From Lachnospiraceae bacterium UBA7054 (GTDB lineage: Bacteria > Bacillota > Clostridia > Lachnospirales > Lachnospiraceae): a DNA stretch of 41,175 bases. Below, one piece after another: positions 1-7,725 of this stretch. A program made the position numbers and the translations under genes. Position 1 is the stretch's first letter. Every line of letters starts with the position of its first letter. Below the pieces are notes generated by a model. It was not told where the DNA came from. It saw only the letters and a list, made by a program, of their open reading frames with translations, and did not search any database. The stretch is taken from NCBI GenBank assembly GCA_002492725.1, contig DLAF01000044.1, forward strand, positions 1 through 41,175, in the 5' to 3' direction.

Positions 1-35
1 GATAAAACTGCGGAAACTCAAGTAGGGGATAACGG

Positions 36-64
36 TTGAAAAAGTGGATTGCAGATGCTATAAT
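36..64 (+). promoter_or_regulatory. Sigma-A promoter of the polyphosphate/CotH operon
   Basis: TTGAAA (36-41), a 17-bp spacer and a perfect TATAAT (59-64) preceded by TGC, which is an extended -10. Transcription should start near 71, about 30 bases before the first gene. No 11-bp repeats like those at 7583-7670 are visible here, so this promoter looks constitutive or controlled by other means. Confidence 0.8.
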
Positions 65-100
65 TGGTGATATGTAAAATGAGGAATCCGGGCGGATATT

Positions 101-808
101 ATGGACAGGGAAATCTATTCTCTCAGAAAGGAAATCAAATATATCGTGCCGCTTGGTAAGGCTTTGGCGATCAGGGAACAGCTTGACAGACTGCTGCAAA
201 GAGATGAGCACTGTGCGGATGGGCCGTATCTGGTGAGGAGCCTGTATTTTGACTCGGTGAATCAGATAGACTTTGCGGAAAAGCTGGCGGGCGTGAAGGA
301 TCGTAAAAAGGTGCGCCTTCGGATCTACGGTGGGGAGGCGTCTCTGTGCAAGTTGGAAATCAAACAGAAAACCGATGACCGGCAGCAAAAACTGAGCTTG
401 CTCGTATCGCCATCCGACGCGGCAGCTCTTTCGCGTGGCAATATAAGAGTGTTACAAAACTATTTTGAGGATTCCCAAACCAGCCTGAAGGCTTACGGTA
501 TTATGGCGCAGGGGCAGTACCGTCCTGTTTCACAGATTGCATACGACAGGCTGGCCTACACATACCCCATGTACGATACGCGCATTACACTGGATATGAA
601 TGTCAGATCCTCCGAATCCAATCTGGATATCTTCGCGCCGGACGTCCATTATACTCCCATTTTGAGAGAAGATGTGGTTTTGGAAGTAAAGTACAGCGGG
701 AAACTGATGGGATTTTTGTCTGCCTTGTTTGCGCAGTTTCATTTGACGCAGGGCGCCTACAGTAAATACTGTGCCGGGCGTCCGGTTTACTATGATTTTA
801 ATTATTAG
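101..808 (+). CDS. VTC-domain polyphosphate polymerase-like protein
   Basis: Cytosolic 235-residue protein of the VTC family, the fold of the catalytic subunit of yeast polyphosphate polymerase, which polymerises the gamma phosphate of ATP inside a tunnel lined with basic residues. Seen here: an N-terminal RKEIKY strand, the VRLRIYGG strand, the LEIKQK strand with paired lysines and the VVLEVKYSG strand, all placed as in VTC domains. The length is that of a stand-alone bacterial VTC protein. It begins about 30 bases after the probable transcription start; GAGGAA (81-86) or GGGCGG (90-94) is the only ribosome site, both poor. The next gene, a DUF4956 membrane protein, starts 15 bases after its stop. 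Bacterial homologues are often found with DUF4956 and CotH genes as here. Polyphosphate synthesis is inferred from the family; the product could be another polyanion. Confidence 0.85.
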   Translation: MDREIYSLRKEIKYIVPLGKALAIREQLDRLLQRDEHCADGPYLVRSLYFDSVNQIDFAEKLAGVKDRKKVRLRIYGGEASLCKLEIKQKTDDRQQKLSLLVSPSDAAALSRGNIRVLQNYFEDSQTSLKAYGIMAQGQYRPVSQIAYDRLAYTYPMYDTRITLDMNVRSSESNLDIFAPDVHYTPILREDVVLEVKYSGKLMGFLSALFAQFHLTQGAYSKYCAGRPVYYDFNY

Positions 809-823
809 GGGAGCGGATTGTTT

Positions 824-1496
824 ATGTCAAAGGAAGAGGTTCTCGGATATTTTTATACAAACAGCAGTAAGTACGGCGTGAAGACAACGCTGATAATTTT
901 GCTATGCGGTTTGGCGGTTGGAATGGTGATCTATCTGACATACTACATTTCTTCGGAAAAAATTGCGTATAATAGAAAATTTAACTGGTCGCTGGTGATC
1001 ATGCATCTGATTACCGTGGTGGTTATGCTGATGATCAGCAGCAATATCGCCGTGTCGCTTGGTATGGTGGGCGCGCTGTCCATTGTTCGTTTCCGGACGG
1101 CGGTGAAGGACAGCCGGGATACCATGTTTATTTTCTGGGCCATGGCGGAAGGACTTTGTGTGAGTTCGCAAAACTGGCGGCTGACATTTACCACAGTGCT
1201 GTTTATTGCCGCCGTTTTGATCTTTTCGAGCAAGGTGCCGGGAAGCCGGAATAAATATCTGCTGATCGTAAGGGGGGGGGCAGGCAATTGACAGGAAACA
1301 GTTTGAGGGGAAACTGCAACCCTATGTAGTCAGCTTTCGCGTGCGGACGGCAAACAAGGACGGCGAGCATGAGGAGCTGATCTGTGAGATCGGGACAAAG
1401 GGTGAGATCAATCTGGACGTGCTGGATGCGCTTTTGGCAGTTCCCGGCATTCAGTCTGTCAACTGGGTTGCCCAGTCCGGGGAAACGGTAGGATGA
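824..1496 (+). CDS. DUF4956 membrane protein, frame interrupted at a G9 run (+1 shift needed)
   Basis: Membrane protein of the DUF4956 family, a usual partner of VTC proteins. Membrane segments lie at about residues 20-40 and 55-75, followed by the conserved GMVGALSIVRFRT stretch and another segment near 125-140. ATG 824 is preferred over TTG 818 because GGGGAG (808-813) is 10 bases from it. As written the frame stops at 1289-1291, just after nine G (1272-1280). Dropping one G, or slipping +1, continues the frame through about 70 more residues to TGA 1494-1496 with a plausible soluble C-terminal domain, giving 223 residues, a normal DUF4956 length. The next gene overlaps that second stop as ATGA. 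The downstream half has no start codon or ribosome site of its own. Function unknown; a membrane partner of the polymerase is inference. Confidence 0.75.
1272..1280 (+). repeat. Run of nine G inside the DUF4956 gene
   Basis: The mononucleotide run lies exactly where the frame of the DUF4956 gene changes. Eight G would give a continuous 223-residue product; nine G give a 156-residue product from ATG 824. It may be a phase-variable tract, a +1 slippage site or a base-calling error. Confidence 0.7.
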
Positions 1497-3427
1497 TGAG
1501 TCGAAAAAGTGCACTGCTTTGTCTTTTATTGATATGTGGCGGAATTTGTCTGCTTCTTTTGTGTGACAAATACAGCCCTACGGATCTGTGCTTTTCCAGG
1601 GAATCGGGATTTTATGAGGAGCCCTTTGAACTGCAACTGACAGCGCCGCTGGGTGCGAAAATCTATTATACGTTGGACGGTTCTGTGCCGGATGAAAATG
1701 CATTTCTCTATACAACCCCTATTTTGATAAACGATGCGACTTCGCAGCCGAATGTGCATTCCATGAGGACGGATACATCACCTGAATTTATGTTGGAGAA
1801 ACCGAAATATAAGCTGCCGGATTATCCTGTGGATAAGTGTACGGTTGTCAGGGCATCTTACCGGGATGCGGACGGAAATTTCAGCAAGGTGAAAACGGAA
1901 AGCTATTTTGTGGGGTATGGCGCGAAAGCGGGCTACCGGGATATCAATGTCATTTCGATTGTGACGGACCCTGAAAATCTCTTTGGCCATGATAAAGGAA
2001 TTTATGTTCTCGGCCGTAAATATGGTGATTATTTAGAGAATGTGGGGAATCTGGAGAATCTGGAGGAGGACGCAAATGCTTACCAACATGGCAAGGAATG
2101 GGAGCGCCCGGCAGATATCCAGATCTTTGATACGGAGCGGGAAGTGTTTTTGAAGCAGTCCTGTGGCATCAGGATTCAGGGAGGTGGCAGCAGGATTCAG
2201 TTGCCCAAAAGCCTGAATCTTTATGCGAGAGAAGACTATAGCAGTGCGACACGGTTTTATGCGGATCTGTTTGGTACGGATTACATGGCGGACACGATAA
2301 CGCTCTCGGCGGGGGGACAGGATGCCATTGCCAAATTTCGCGATATGTTTGTGTCCACGCTGACCAGAGACAGAGCCTTTAGCACGATGAATTATGAGCC
2401 GTATGCCATGTTTCTGGATGGGGAATACTGGGGTATCTACTGGCTTACGGAACGATATAATGATACGTACCTTGGCTACTATTATGGCATTGATGCCGAT
2501 AACATTATCATGATGAAAAATAGCGCATTGATTCGCGAGAGCGAGGAGGATTGGTCGACTTACAATGTGATGTTATATTATTTGCAGGAGACGGATTTTA
2601 CCAGAGAAGAGAATTACGAGTCGGCTGGCTATATCATCGACCTGCAAAGTTATATTGACTATTATGCCACGGAAATTTATATCGGAAGCTGGGCAGATTG
2701 GCCCGGCACGAACGAGGCTTTTTGGCGGGTACGTGAAATTGCTTCAAATAGAGAGAGGGGGGGAATCTATGAAGACGGCCGATGGAGATGGATGCTGTTT
2801 GACGTCAATACCAGCGCGCTGCGGGAAAATGTGGTGGAAAAAGACGTGTTGGGTTATGCCATGGAGAGAAGCCCCATATTTCTTAACCTGAGCCGGAGCG
2901 ATGCGTTCAAAAAACAGTTTACCCTCACGCTCATGGATCTTGCCAATGAGACGTTTTCCATGAGAAATGCGGAGCCTGTGATCGAGGATTGGCTTGCGCT
3001 GATGACAGAGCCGATGGAGGTACATCTGCGGAGGTTTTACGGGGAAGAGAATCTCTATCTTTTTGATGAGGAAGTGGCGGATATCCGGGCTTTTTTGGAA
3101 CAGAGAAAGCCATATGCCGCGCAGTATTTGAAAAAGGATTTCGAATTGGAGGGCGTGCTTTCGCCGGTTGCGTTGGAGACAACGGATGTTTCCGCCGGAT
3201 GCATTACATTAAATACGATAACGCCAACTTTCGATGAGCAGGGAAAGTGGGAAGGAGAATATTTTACGGATTATCCGATCACGCTTTCAGTGACTGCCAG
3301 CGATGGGCACCGGTTTGCGGGATGGGAGATTGTCACCGCGCAGGGGAAGGAAAACGTCGCGGAGACAACGCTGGAATTGGAGATACCGGAAACCGGGCTT
3401 CGGGTAAAAGCGGTGTTTGAAGAATAG
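1493..3427 (+). CDS. CotH-family extracytoplasmic protein with N-terminal beta-sandwich and C-terminal repeat domain
   Basis: 644 residues. A signal-anchor lies at about residues 5-25. Then comes a chitobiase/hexosaminidase C-terminal-like beta-sandwich (IYYTLDGSVPDE, near 55-70), a CotH domain (about 150-540) and a C-terminal module with GHRFAGWE, as in Listeria-Bacteroides (InlB-type) repeats. CotH marks seen are IRIQGGGSR, the MFLDGEYWGIYWLTERYN stretch and RWMLFDVN near residue 435, matching the metal-binding Asp region of CotH kinases. CotH of Bacillus is an atypical protein kinase of spore-coat proteins; here the protein is probably at the cell surface. ATG 1493 overlaps the shifted stop of the DUF4956 gene, so the two look translationally coupled. 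In this cluster it may modify or bind a surface polymer; that is inference. Confidence 0.85.
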   Translation: MMSRKSALLCLLLICGGICLLLLCDKYSPTDLCFSRESGFYEEPFELQLTAPLGAKIYYTLDGSVPDENAFLYTTPILINDATSQPNVHSMRTDTSPEFMLEKPKYKLPDYPVDKCTVVRASYRDADGNFSKVKTESYFVGYGAKAGYRDINVISIVTDPENLFGHDKGIYVLGRKYGDYLENVGNLENLEEDANAYQHGKEWERPADIQIFDTEREVFLKQSCGIRIQGGGSRIQLPKSLNLYAREDYSSATRFYADLFGTDYMADTITLSAGGQDAIAKFRDMFVSTLTRDRAFSTMNYEPYAMFLDGEYWGIYWLTERYNDTYLGYYYGIDADNIIMMKNSALIRESEEDWSTYNVMLYYLQETDFTREENYESAGYIIDLQSYIDYYATEIYIGSWADWPGTNEAFWRVREIASNRERGGIYEDGRWRWMLFDVNTSALRENVVEKDVLGYAMERSPIFLNLSRSDAFKKQFTLTLMDLANETFSMRNAEPVIEDWLALMTEPMEVHLRRFYGEENLYLFDEEVADIRAFLEQRKPYAAQYLKKDFELEGVLSPVALETTDVSAGCITLNTITPTFDEQGKWEGEYFTDYPITLSVTASDGHRFAGWEIVTAQGKENVAETTLELEIPETGLRVKAVFEE

Positions 3428-3514
3428 GGGACATGAAGAAAAAAACGGCAGATAAAGAAACTATTGCGGAGAGTAGGCTGCTGCGGTTTCTTGAGACTGT
3501 GGAGGCGTTGACAG

Positions 3515-4624
3515 ATGAACAGATGGAGATACGGGAGCGCGCTTGTTCTGGCAGCATTGGTAGGATGCCTGCTTTTGTCTGAAACAGTACAGGCGTCTCC
3601 GGCAGAGACAGACGAGTCTTCCGTGCTGGCGGAGTACGAGGCATATTATGACCGTCTGTTGTCTGTAGAGAATCGGGACGGGATAGCGGACGGCGGTTTT
3701 CTTGTGGTGGAGGATCAGATTTTTCCCTTGGAGCCGGAGGAAGAGGACAGTATTTTGATGGTGCCTGCTTTTGACGGACGGTATCACCGGCTGGCACTGT
3801 TTTTTGTGGACGTGGACGGGCGGATCCTTTATCGGACGGAGCAGCTGGAGACCAATTACTGCGTCAGGGGACAGATGAAACAGCCGATACAGGCCATTGC
3901 GGCGGTCTCTTTTCAGGATTTGAACCGGGACGGCAAGACGGATATCATTCTGATTACTTCCTGTGTCAACGAAAGCGGCGCATATGCCGGCGAGACTTAC
4001 AAGGTGGGGGATGTGCTTTTTCAGAATCAGGCGGGAGACGGTTTTTACAGGGATTATCGGATTTCGGAAAAGATCAACCGCTTTGGGATGAACAAGAGCG
4101 CGGATTCCATCGCTGCCTTTGTCAGGGATGGAGATTCCACGGAGTTTTTATACACGGCATCCACCCTGCAGGAGCTTATAAAAAATCGGTTTCGGGTCAT
4201 TCAGGAGCAGTGCTATCTGCGGACATTCGGCAAGCTGGGTAAGCTGCAGGTGACGCCGGGAACTTATCGGATCGCGGATTATGATATCTTTATGATTTAT
4301 CTGGTGAACGAGCAGGGAGACATTGTATCGGTGCTGCAGCCGATGGGGGAGTATGACAACCTCTATGCGCTCAAGGGAGTCACCTGTCGGGATATTGACG
4401 GGGACGGACTCAAAGACATCGTAGTCTTGGCCAGATACAGTTATGAGGGTGAGGCCGGGGAGCTTCTCATTGAGAGCGATTACCGGATCTATTATCAAAG
4501 GACCGGCGGGTTTGTGCCGGATACGGAGATCCGGGATACCTACCGATGCAGTGATGAAGATACGATGGAAATACTGGTAGAGAAGGCGCGGGATTATTGG
4601 GGGTGGCAGACCACAGATGATTAA
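3515..4624 (+). CDS. Secreted protein with FG-GAP/VCBS-like calcium motifs
   Basis: 369 residues with a clear signal peptide ending near residue 27 (TVQA). Two DxDxDG-type loops, DLNRDGKTDIIL (about residue 135) and DIDGDGLKDIVVL (about residue 293), are the calcium-binding loops of FG-GAP/VCBS propeller repeats. This predicts an extracellular beta-propeller fragment that binds ligand or partner proteins; no catalytic motif is seen. GGAGG (3501-3505) lies 9 bases before ATG 3515. The last 8 bases overlap the start of the response regulator gene, so the secreted protein and the two-component system are expressed together. It may be an accessory sensor for the kinase, which is inference. The 87 bases before it hold no convincing gene. 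Confidence 0.75.
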   Translation: MNRWRYGSALVLAALVGCLLLSETVQASPAETDESSVLAEYEAYYDRLLSVENRDGIADGGFLVVEDQIFPLEPEEEDSILMVPAFDGRYHRLALFFVDVDGRILYRTEQLETNYCVRGQMKQPIQAIAAVSFQDLNRDGKTDIILITSCVNESGAYAGETYKVGDVLFQNQAGDGFYRDYRISEKINRFGMNKSADSIAAFVRDGDSTEFLYTASTLQELIKNRFRVIQEQCYLRTFGKLGKLQVTPGTYRIADYDIFMIYLVNEQGDIVSVLQPMGEYDNLYALKGVTCRDIDGDGLKDIVVLARYSYEGEAGELLIESDYRIYYQRTGGFVPDTEIRDTYRCSDEDTMEILVEKARDYWGWQTTDD

Positions 4625-5276
4625 GATACTGATTGTAGATGATGAAAAGCCGATCTGTGACTTGATCGATTTAAATCTTTCATCCGCCGGCTATCACTGT
4701 ACGGCTGTACAGGACGGCTTACAGGCGATCGACCTGATTGAGAAGGAAACGTTTGAACTGGTACTTTTGGATATCATGCTGCCGGGGGCGGACGGATATG
4801 ACGTGATGGACTACATAAGACCATTGGGAATTCCGGTGATCTTTATCACCGCCAAGCATGAGGTGAAGCATCGGGTAAAGGGATTAAAGCTGGGTGCAGA
4901 CGATTATATCGTAAAGCCCTTTGACGTGGTGGAGCTGGTGGCCAGGGTGGAGGCGGTACTGCGGCGTTATAACAAGGCGGAGCAGCATCTTGTGGCGGGA
5001 GACGTGACGGTGGATGTGGACGCGCGCAGAGTGACCAGAGCAGGGCGCCCCGTGGAGCTGACGAACAAAGAATTCGGTCTTTTACTCCTTTTTATGAAAA
5101 ATAAGAATGTTGCCCTGTTTCGGGAGACTTTATACGAAAAGGTGTGGGAAGGAGAATACTTTGCGGACAGCAGGACGCTTGATCTGCATGTACAGCGCCT
5201 GAGAAAAAAACTGGGGTGGGAGCATAATCTGGTAGCGGTGTATAAGGTGGGCTACCGTTTAGAGGTGCAGGAATGA
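4617..5276 (+). CDS. OmpR/PhoB-family response regulator
   Basis: 219 residues: receiver domain (1-115) with the acidic pair D8/D9, phospho-acceptor D52 in LLDIMLPG, T78 and K100 in DDYIVKPF, then an OmpR-type winged helix (about 125-217) with ELTNKEFGLLLLF and DLHVQRLRKKLG. It should bind direct repeats as tandem dimers after phosphorylation by the kinase encoded next; the two genes overlap at ATGA (5273-5276). The array of 11-bp repeats at 7583-7670 is a natural candidate target. Which of the many OmpR-type regulators it corresponds to cannot be told from sequence alone. It is translationally coupled to the upstream secreted protein (8-base overlap). Confidence 0.93.
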   Translation: MIKILIVDDEKPICDLIDLNLSSAGYHCTAVQDGLQAIDLIEKETFELVLLDIMLPGADGYDVMDYIRPLGIPVIFITAKHEVKHRVKGLKLGADDYIVKPFDVVELVARVEAVLRRYNKAEQHLVAGDVTVDVDARRVTRAGRPVELTNKEFGLLLLFMKNKNVALFRETLYEKVWEGEYFADSRTLDLHVQRLRKKLGWEHNLVAVYKVGYRLEVQE

Positions 5277-6697
5277 AATTTTCAATCAAATTAGTGCTGT
5301 CTACCATGATCGTGCTGGCGCTGGCGCTGGGATTCAGCGGCTTTTATTTTGTTAACAACGTGTTTGAGACTTCTCTGGACAGAGAGGTGGGGCAGGCGCT
5401 CGACGAGAGCAGTATCTTGAGCTTTGCCTTTGAGACGGCGGCTTTGAATGTGCCCTTAAAGTACAGTGTTCTGCCCGACAGTGTGGTGGAGGAGATTGCG
5501 TCCAGGCTGGAAATGGGCGGGCGCAGCGGCGGGCGTCTTTTGCGGATTGCCGATGAAGAGAAAAACGTACTGTATACCAGCAGCGGATTTACTGCGGATG
5601 AGGGGCTGCTTCCGCAGACGGATCAGCACAACAAGGCCTATCGCGTGATACGCGCGCAGGATAACTATTATGTGCATACTTGTGTGTCCATCAACGCGCT
5701 GAACCGCATTCTGTATCTGGAGACCATGAAAGATGTGACAGAGGTGTTTACGGAACGGGCTCTCGGGTTTTCGCTGTATCGGAAGGTGACGGTGGTCATA
5801 CTGTTGATTGGGACCGTCATTATGCTGGTTATCGCCTCCCTCCTGACGAAGCCGATCCGCCTGTTGACGAAGGCGACGAGACAAATGGCGGCGGGAGATT
5901 ACGCATACCGGGCGAAACAGATCAGCCGGGACGAGCTGGGGCAGCTCACCGGGGATTTTAACAGGATGGCGAATGCGCTGGAGGAAAATATCTGCAAACT
6001 GGAGGAGGAAATCGAGGCCAGGGAAGAGTTCATGGGCGCGTTTGCCCACGAATTAAAAACGCCCCTGACGGCGATCATCGGCTATGCGGACATGCTGCGC
6101 TCTCACAAGCTGGACGAGGAGAAGAGCATCCTGTCGGCAAATTATATCTATACGGAGGGAAAACGTCTGGAAGCCATGTCCTTCCGCCTGTTGGATATCA
6201 TTGTAGCCAAGCAGGGTGAGGCCAAACTGCGGGAGACACCCGTGGGAGAATTGTTTTCCTATCTGCAGGAAATGTTTGCGGAGAAAAAGGAGGCGGATAT
6301 CCGTTTTGCGCACGAGGAAGCCGTGGTGCGGATGGAAGCGAATCTGATCAAGACGGTGATGGTCAACCTGATCGACAATGCCTGTAAAGCATCGGAGACC
6401 GACGCTGGGACGGATGGCGCGGGTTCCGGTATGGCCGGTGTGATTGAGGTGACAGGGCAGCGGGTCGATGGCGGCTATCTGCTCGCGGTGAGGGACTACG
6501 GCATCGGGATACCGGAGGCAGAACAGAGTAAGATTGTAAAAGCTTTTTACATGGTGGACAAGTCCCGGGCAAGGAGCAAGAACGGGGCGGGTCTTGGGCT
6601 TGCGCTCTGTGCGGAAATCTTAAGGATACATCATAGCGAATTACGGATCGAGAGCAAAGTTGGGGAAGGTTCCTGTTTCAGTTTTTTACTGCCATAG
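5273..6697 (+). CDS. Membrane sensor histidine kinase (HAMP, HisKA, HATPase)
   Basis: 474 residues. Membrane segment 1 is about 7-29, an extracytoplasmic sensor region about 30-170, segment 2 about 171-192, then HAMP to about 245 and a HisKA box with AFAHELKTPLTA, H259 being the predicted phosphorylation site. The HATPase part shows the N box (NLIDNACKAS), DYGIGIP and GAGLGLAL. It should phosphorylate D52 of the regulator encoded immediately upstream. The extracytoplasmic region of about 140 residues has no domain I can name. It lies in an operon with surface proteins and a putative polyphosphate polymerase, so the input may be an envelope or phosphate-related signal; that is inference. Confidence 0.93.
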   Translation: MKFSIKLVLSTMIVLALALGFSGFYFVNNVFETSLDREVGQALDESSILSFAFETAALNVPLKYSVLPDSVVEEIASRLEMGGRSGGRLLRIADEEKNVLYTSSGFTADEGLLPQTDQHNKAYRVIRAQDNYYVHTCVSINALNRILYLETMKDVTEVFTERALGFSLYRKVTVVILLIGTVIMLVIASLLTKPIRLLTKATRQMAAGDYAYRAKQISRDELGQLTGDFNRMANALEENICKLEEEIEAREEFMGAFAHELKTPLTAIIGYADMLRSHKLDEEKSILSANYIYTEGKRLEAMSFRLLDIIVAKQGEAKLRETPVGELFSYLQEMFAEKKEADIRFAHEEAVVRMEANLIKTVMVNLIDNACKASETDAGTDGAGSGMAGVIEVTGQRVDGGYLLAVRDYGIGIPEAEQSKIVKAFYMVDKSRARSKNGAGLGLALCAEILRIHHSELRIESKVGEGSCFSFLLP

Positions 6698-6730
6698 TCT
6701 TTCCTTTCATTTTTATGGAGAACAGTACAT

Positions 6731-7561
6731 ATGAAAAACAAGGTATATTATCTGGCGGTTCCGCTGTTGGCGGCAGCGGCGATGTTTCTTTCCATATGGG
6801 GGCCGGAGCGGCTGGCGGAGTATAAGGATCAGGGGATTCTTAACAGCCCGCGCACGGAGAGCGTGGAAACTGCAGGGGAAGGCTACCGTTATCAAATGAA
6901 CAGCAATGAGAAGCTTTATCTCCTCTCCTGTTGTTTGAACAGTCAGACGGTTTTGGAGAGCGAGACAAGTGCGAACGCCCGTGGGGCGGCTGCGGAGGCA
7001 GCATATCAGGAACCGGAGGGCTCCTATGCCTTTGTGGTGAACCGCAGAGGGCCGTCCGGCAGGGAGATCACGGACGAGCAGATTTATGCCACTTGCAATG
7101 AAGGACTAAAGCTGCTGAAAGAAAGGGGTATCCTGCCCAAGCAGGTGAGGGAGGTAGATGCGTCTTCCTATGACGTTACGCTTTACTCGGCGATTGATGT
7201 GCTGGAGCCGCGCAACAACGTGGCGGTCTGGAAGATGAGCCTTTCCAATTCCCAGAAAAACGCGGATAAGGCAAACCGCCTGATGGATGCCTATATTGAT
7301 GCGGATGACGGAAAAATTTATGAGTTTTATGTGCGGTCGCCTCTTTTGTGGGAAGAGATCGATGCGGATGCGCTGGTGGCGGAATGGGCGGCGTATATGG
7401 GACTTGGAGAACCATTGCCTTATGAGTCGGATAATCCGCTGCTGGAGACGACGCCCTATTTTCGCAAATATGTTTTTGCAGGCATGGGGGATGGCCAGAC
7501 GGTGGTGACGCTGGGATTCTATGAGGGAATCAATGAGCTGTTTTTGAAAGTATCCCGCTAA
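6731..7561 (+). CDS. Membrane-anchored extracytoplasmic protein, family not recognised
   Basis: 276 residues. One N-terminal hydrophobic segment (about 5-22) is followed by a soluble extracytoplasmic part with no motif I can name. The late region (IDADDGKIYEFYV) has the look of a PepSY- or YycI-like beta strand, but this is weak. GGAG (6717-6720) stands 10 bases before ATG 6731, and the gene follows the histidine kinase by 33 bases with no terminator, so it is probably the last gene of the two-component operon. Such proteins often modulate the partner kinase; that role is only inferred from position. No catalytic residues are evident. Confidence 0.6.
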   Translation: MKNKVYYLAVPLLAAAAMFLSIWGPERLAEYKDQGILNSPRTESVETAGEGYRYQMNSNEKLYLLSCCLNSQTVLESETSANARGAAAEAAYQEPEGSYAFVVNRRGPSGREITDEQIYATCNEGLKLLKERGILPKQVREVDASSYDVTLYSAIDVLEPRNNVAVWKMSLSNSQKNADKANRLMDAYIDADDGKIYEFYVRSPLLWEEIDADALVAEWAAYMGLGEPLPYESDNPLLETTPYFRKYVFAGMGDGQTVVTLGFYEGINELFLKVSR

Positions 7562-7582
7562 CCGTGGCTGTGTGAGAAATGA

Positions 7583-7670
7583 TGATGCAACTTTGATGCA
7601 AAAAAGATGGGATTTTGATGCAAATATTATGGCGTTTTGATGCAACTTAGATGAAATTATGATGCAGCCT
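7583..7670 (+). promoter_or_regulatory. Array of eight 11-bp direct repeats (TGATGCAA core), probable response-regulator operator
   Basis: Eight consecutive 11-mers start at 7583, 7594, 7605, 7616, 7627, 7638, 7649 and 7660. Copies 1, 2, 4, 6 and 8 begin with exact TGATGCA. Copies 3, 5 and 7 are weaker (AGATGGGA, TTATGGCG, AGATGAAA). The period is one helical turn, so all sites face the same side. PhoB/OmpR-type regulators bind 11-bp direct repeats; one is encoded 2.3 kb upstream. A possible -10 TATTCT (7676-7681) follows 5 bases after the last repeat, as when activator sites replace a -35. The pairing with this regulator is inference. Confidence 0.75.
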
Positions 7671-7725
7671 GTCAGTATTCTTGAAATGTAAGGCATACAA
7701 AAGAATTCTGAGAGGAGCATCAGAT

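Noticed and set aside
3433..3582. A 49-codon frame starting MKKKTADKETIAES between the CotH and calcium-repeat genes
   Set aside because: It overlaps the ribosome site and start of the secreted protein, has GGGG only 2 bases before ATG, and its second half is a shadow of the signal peptide.
7583..7670. CRISPR-like array
   Set aside because: Units are 11 bp with no spacers and no cas genes; the phasing fits protein binding.
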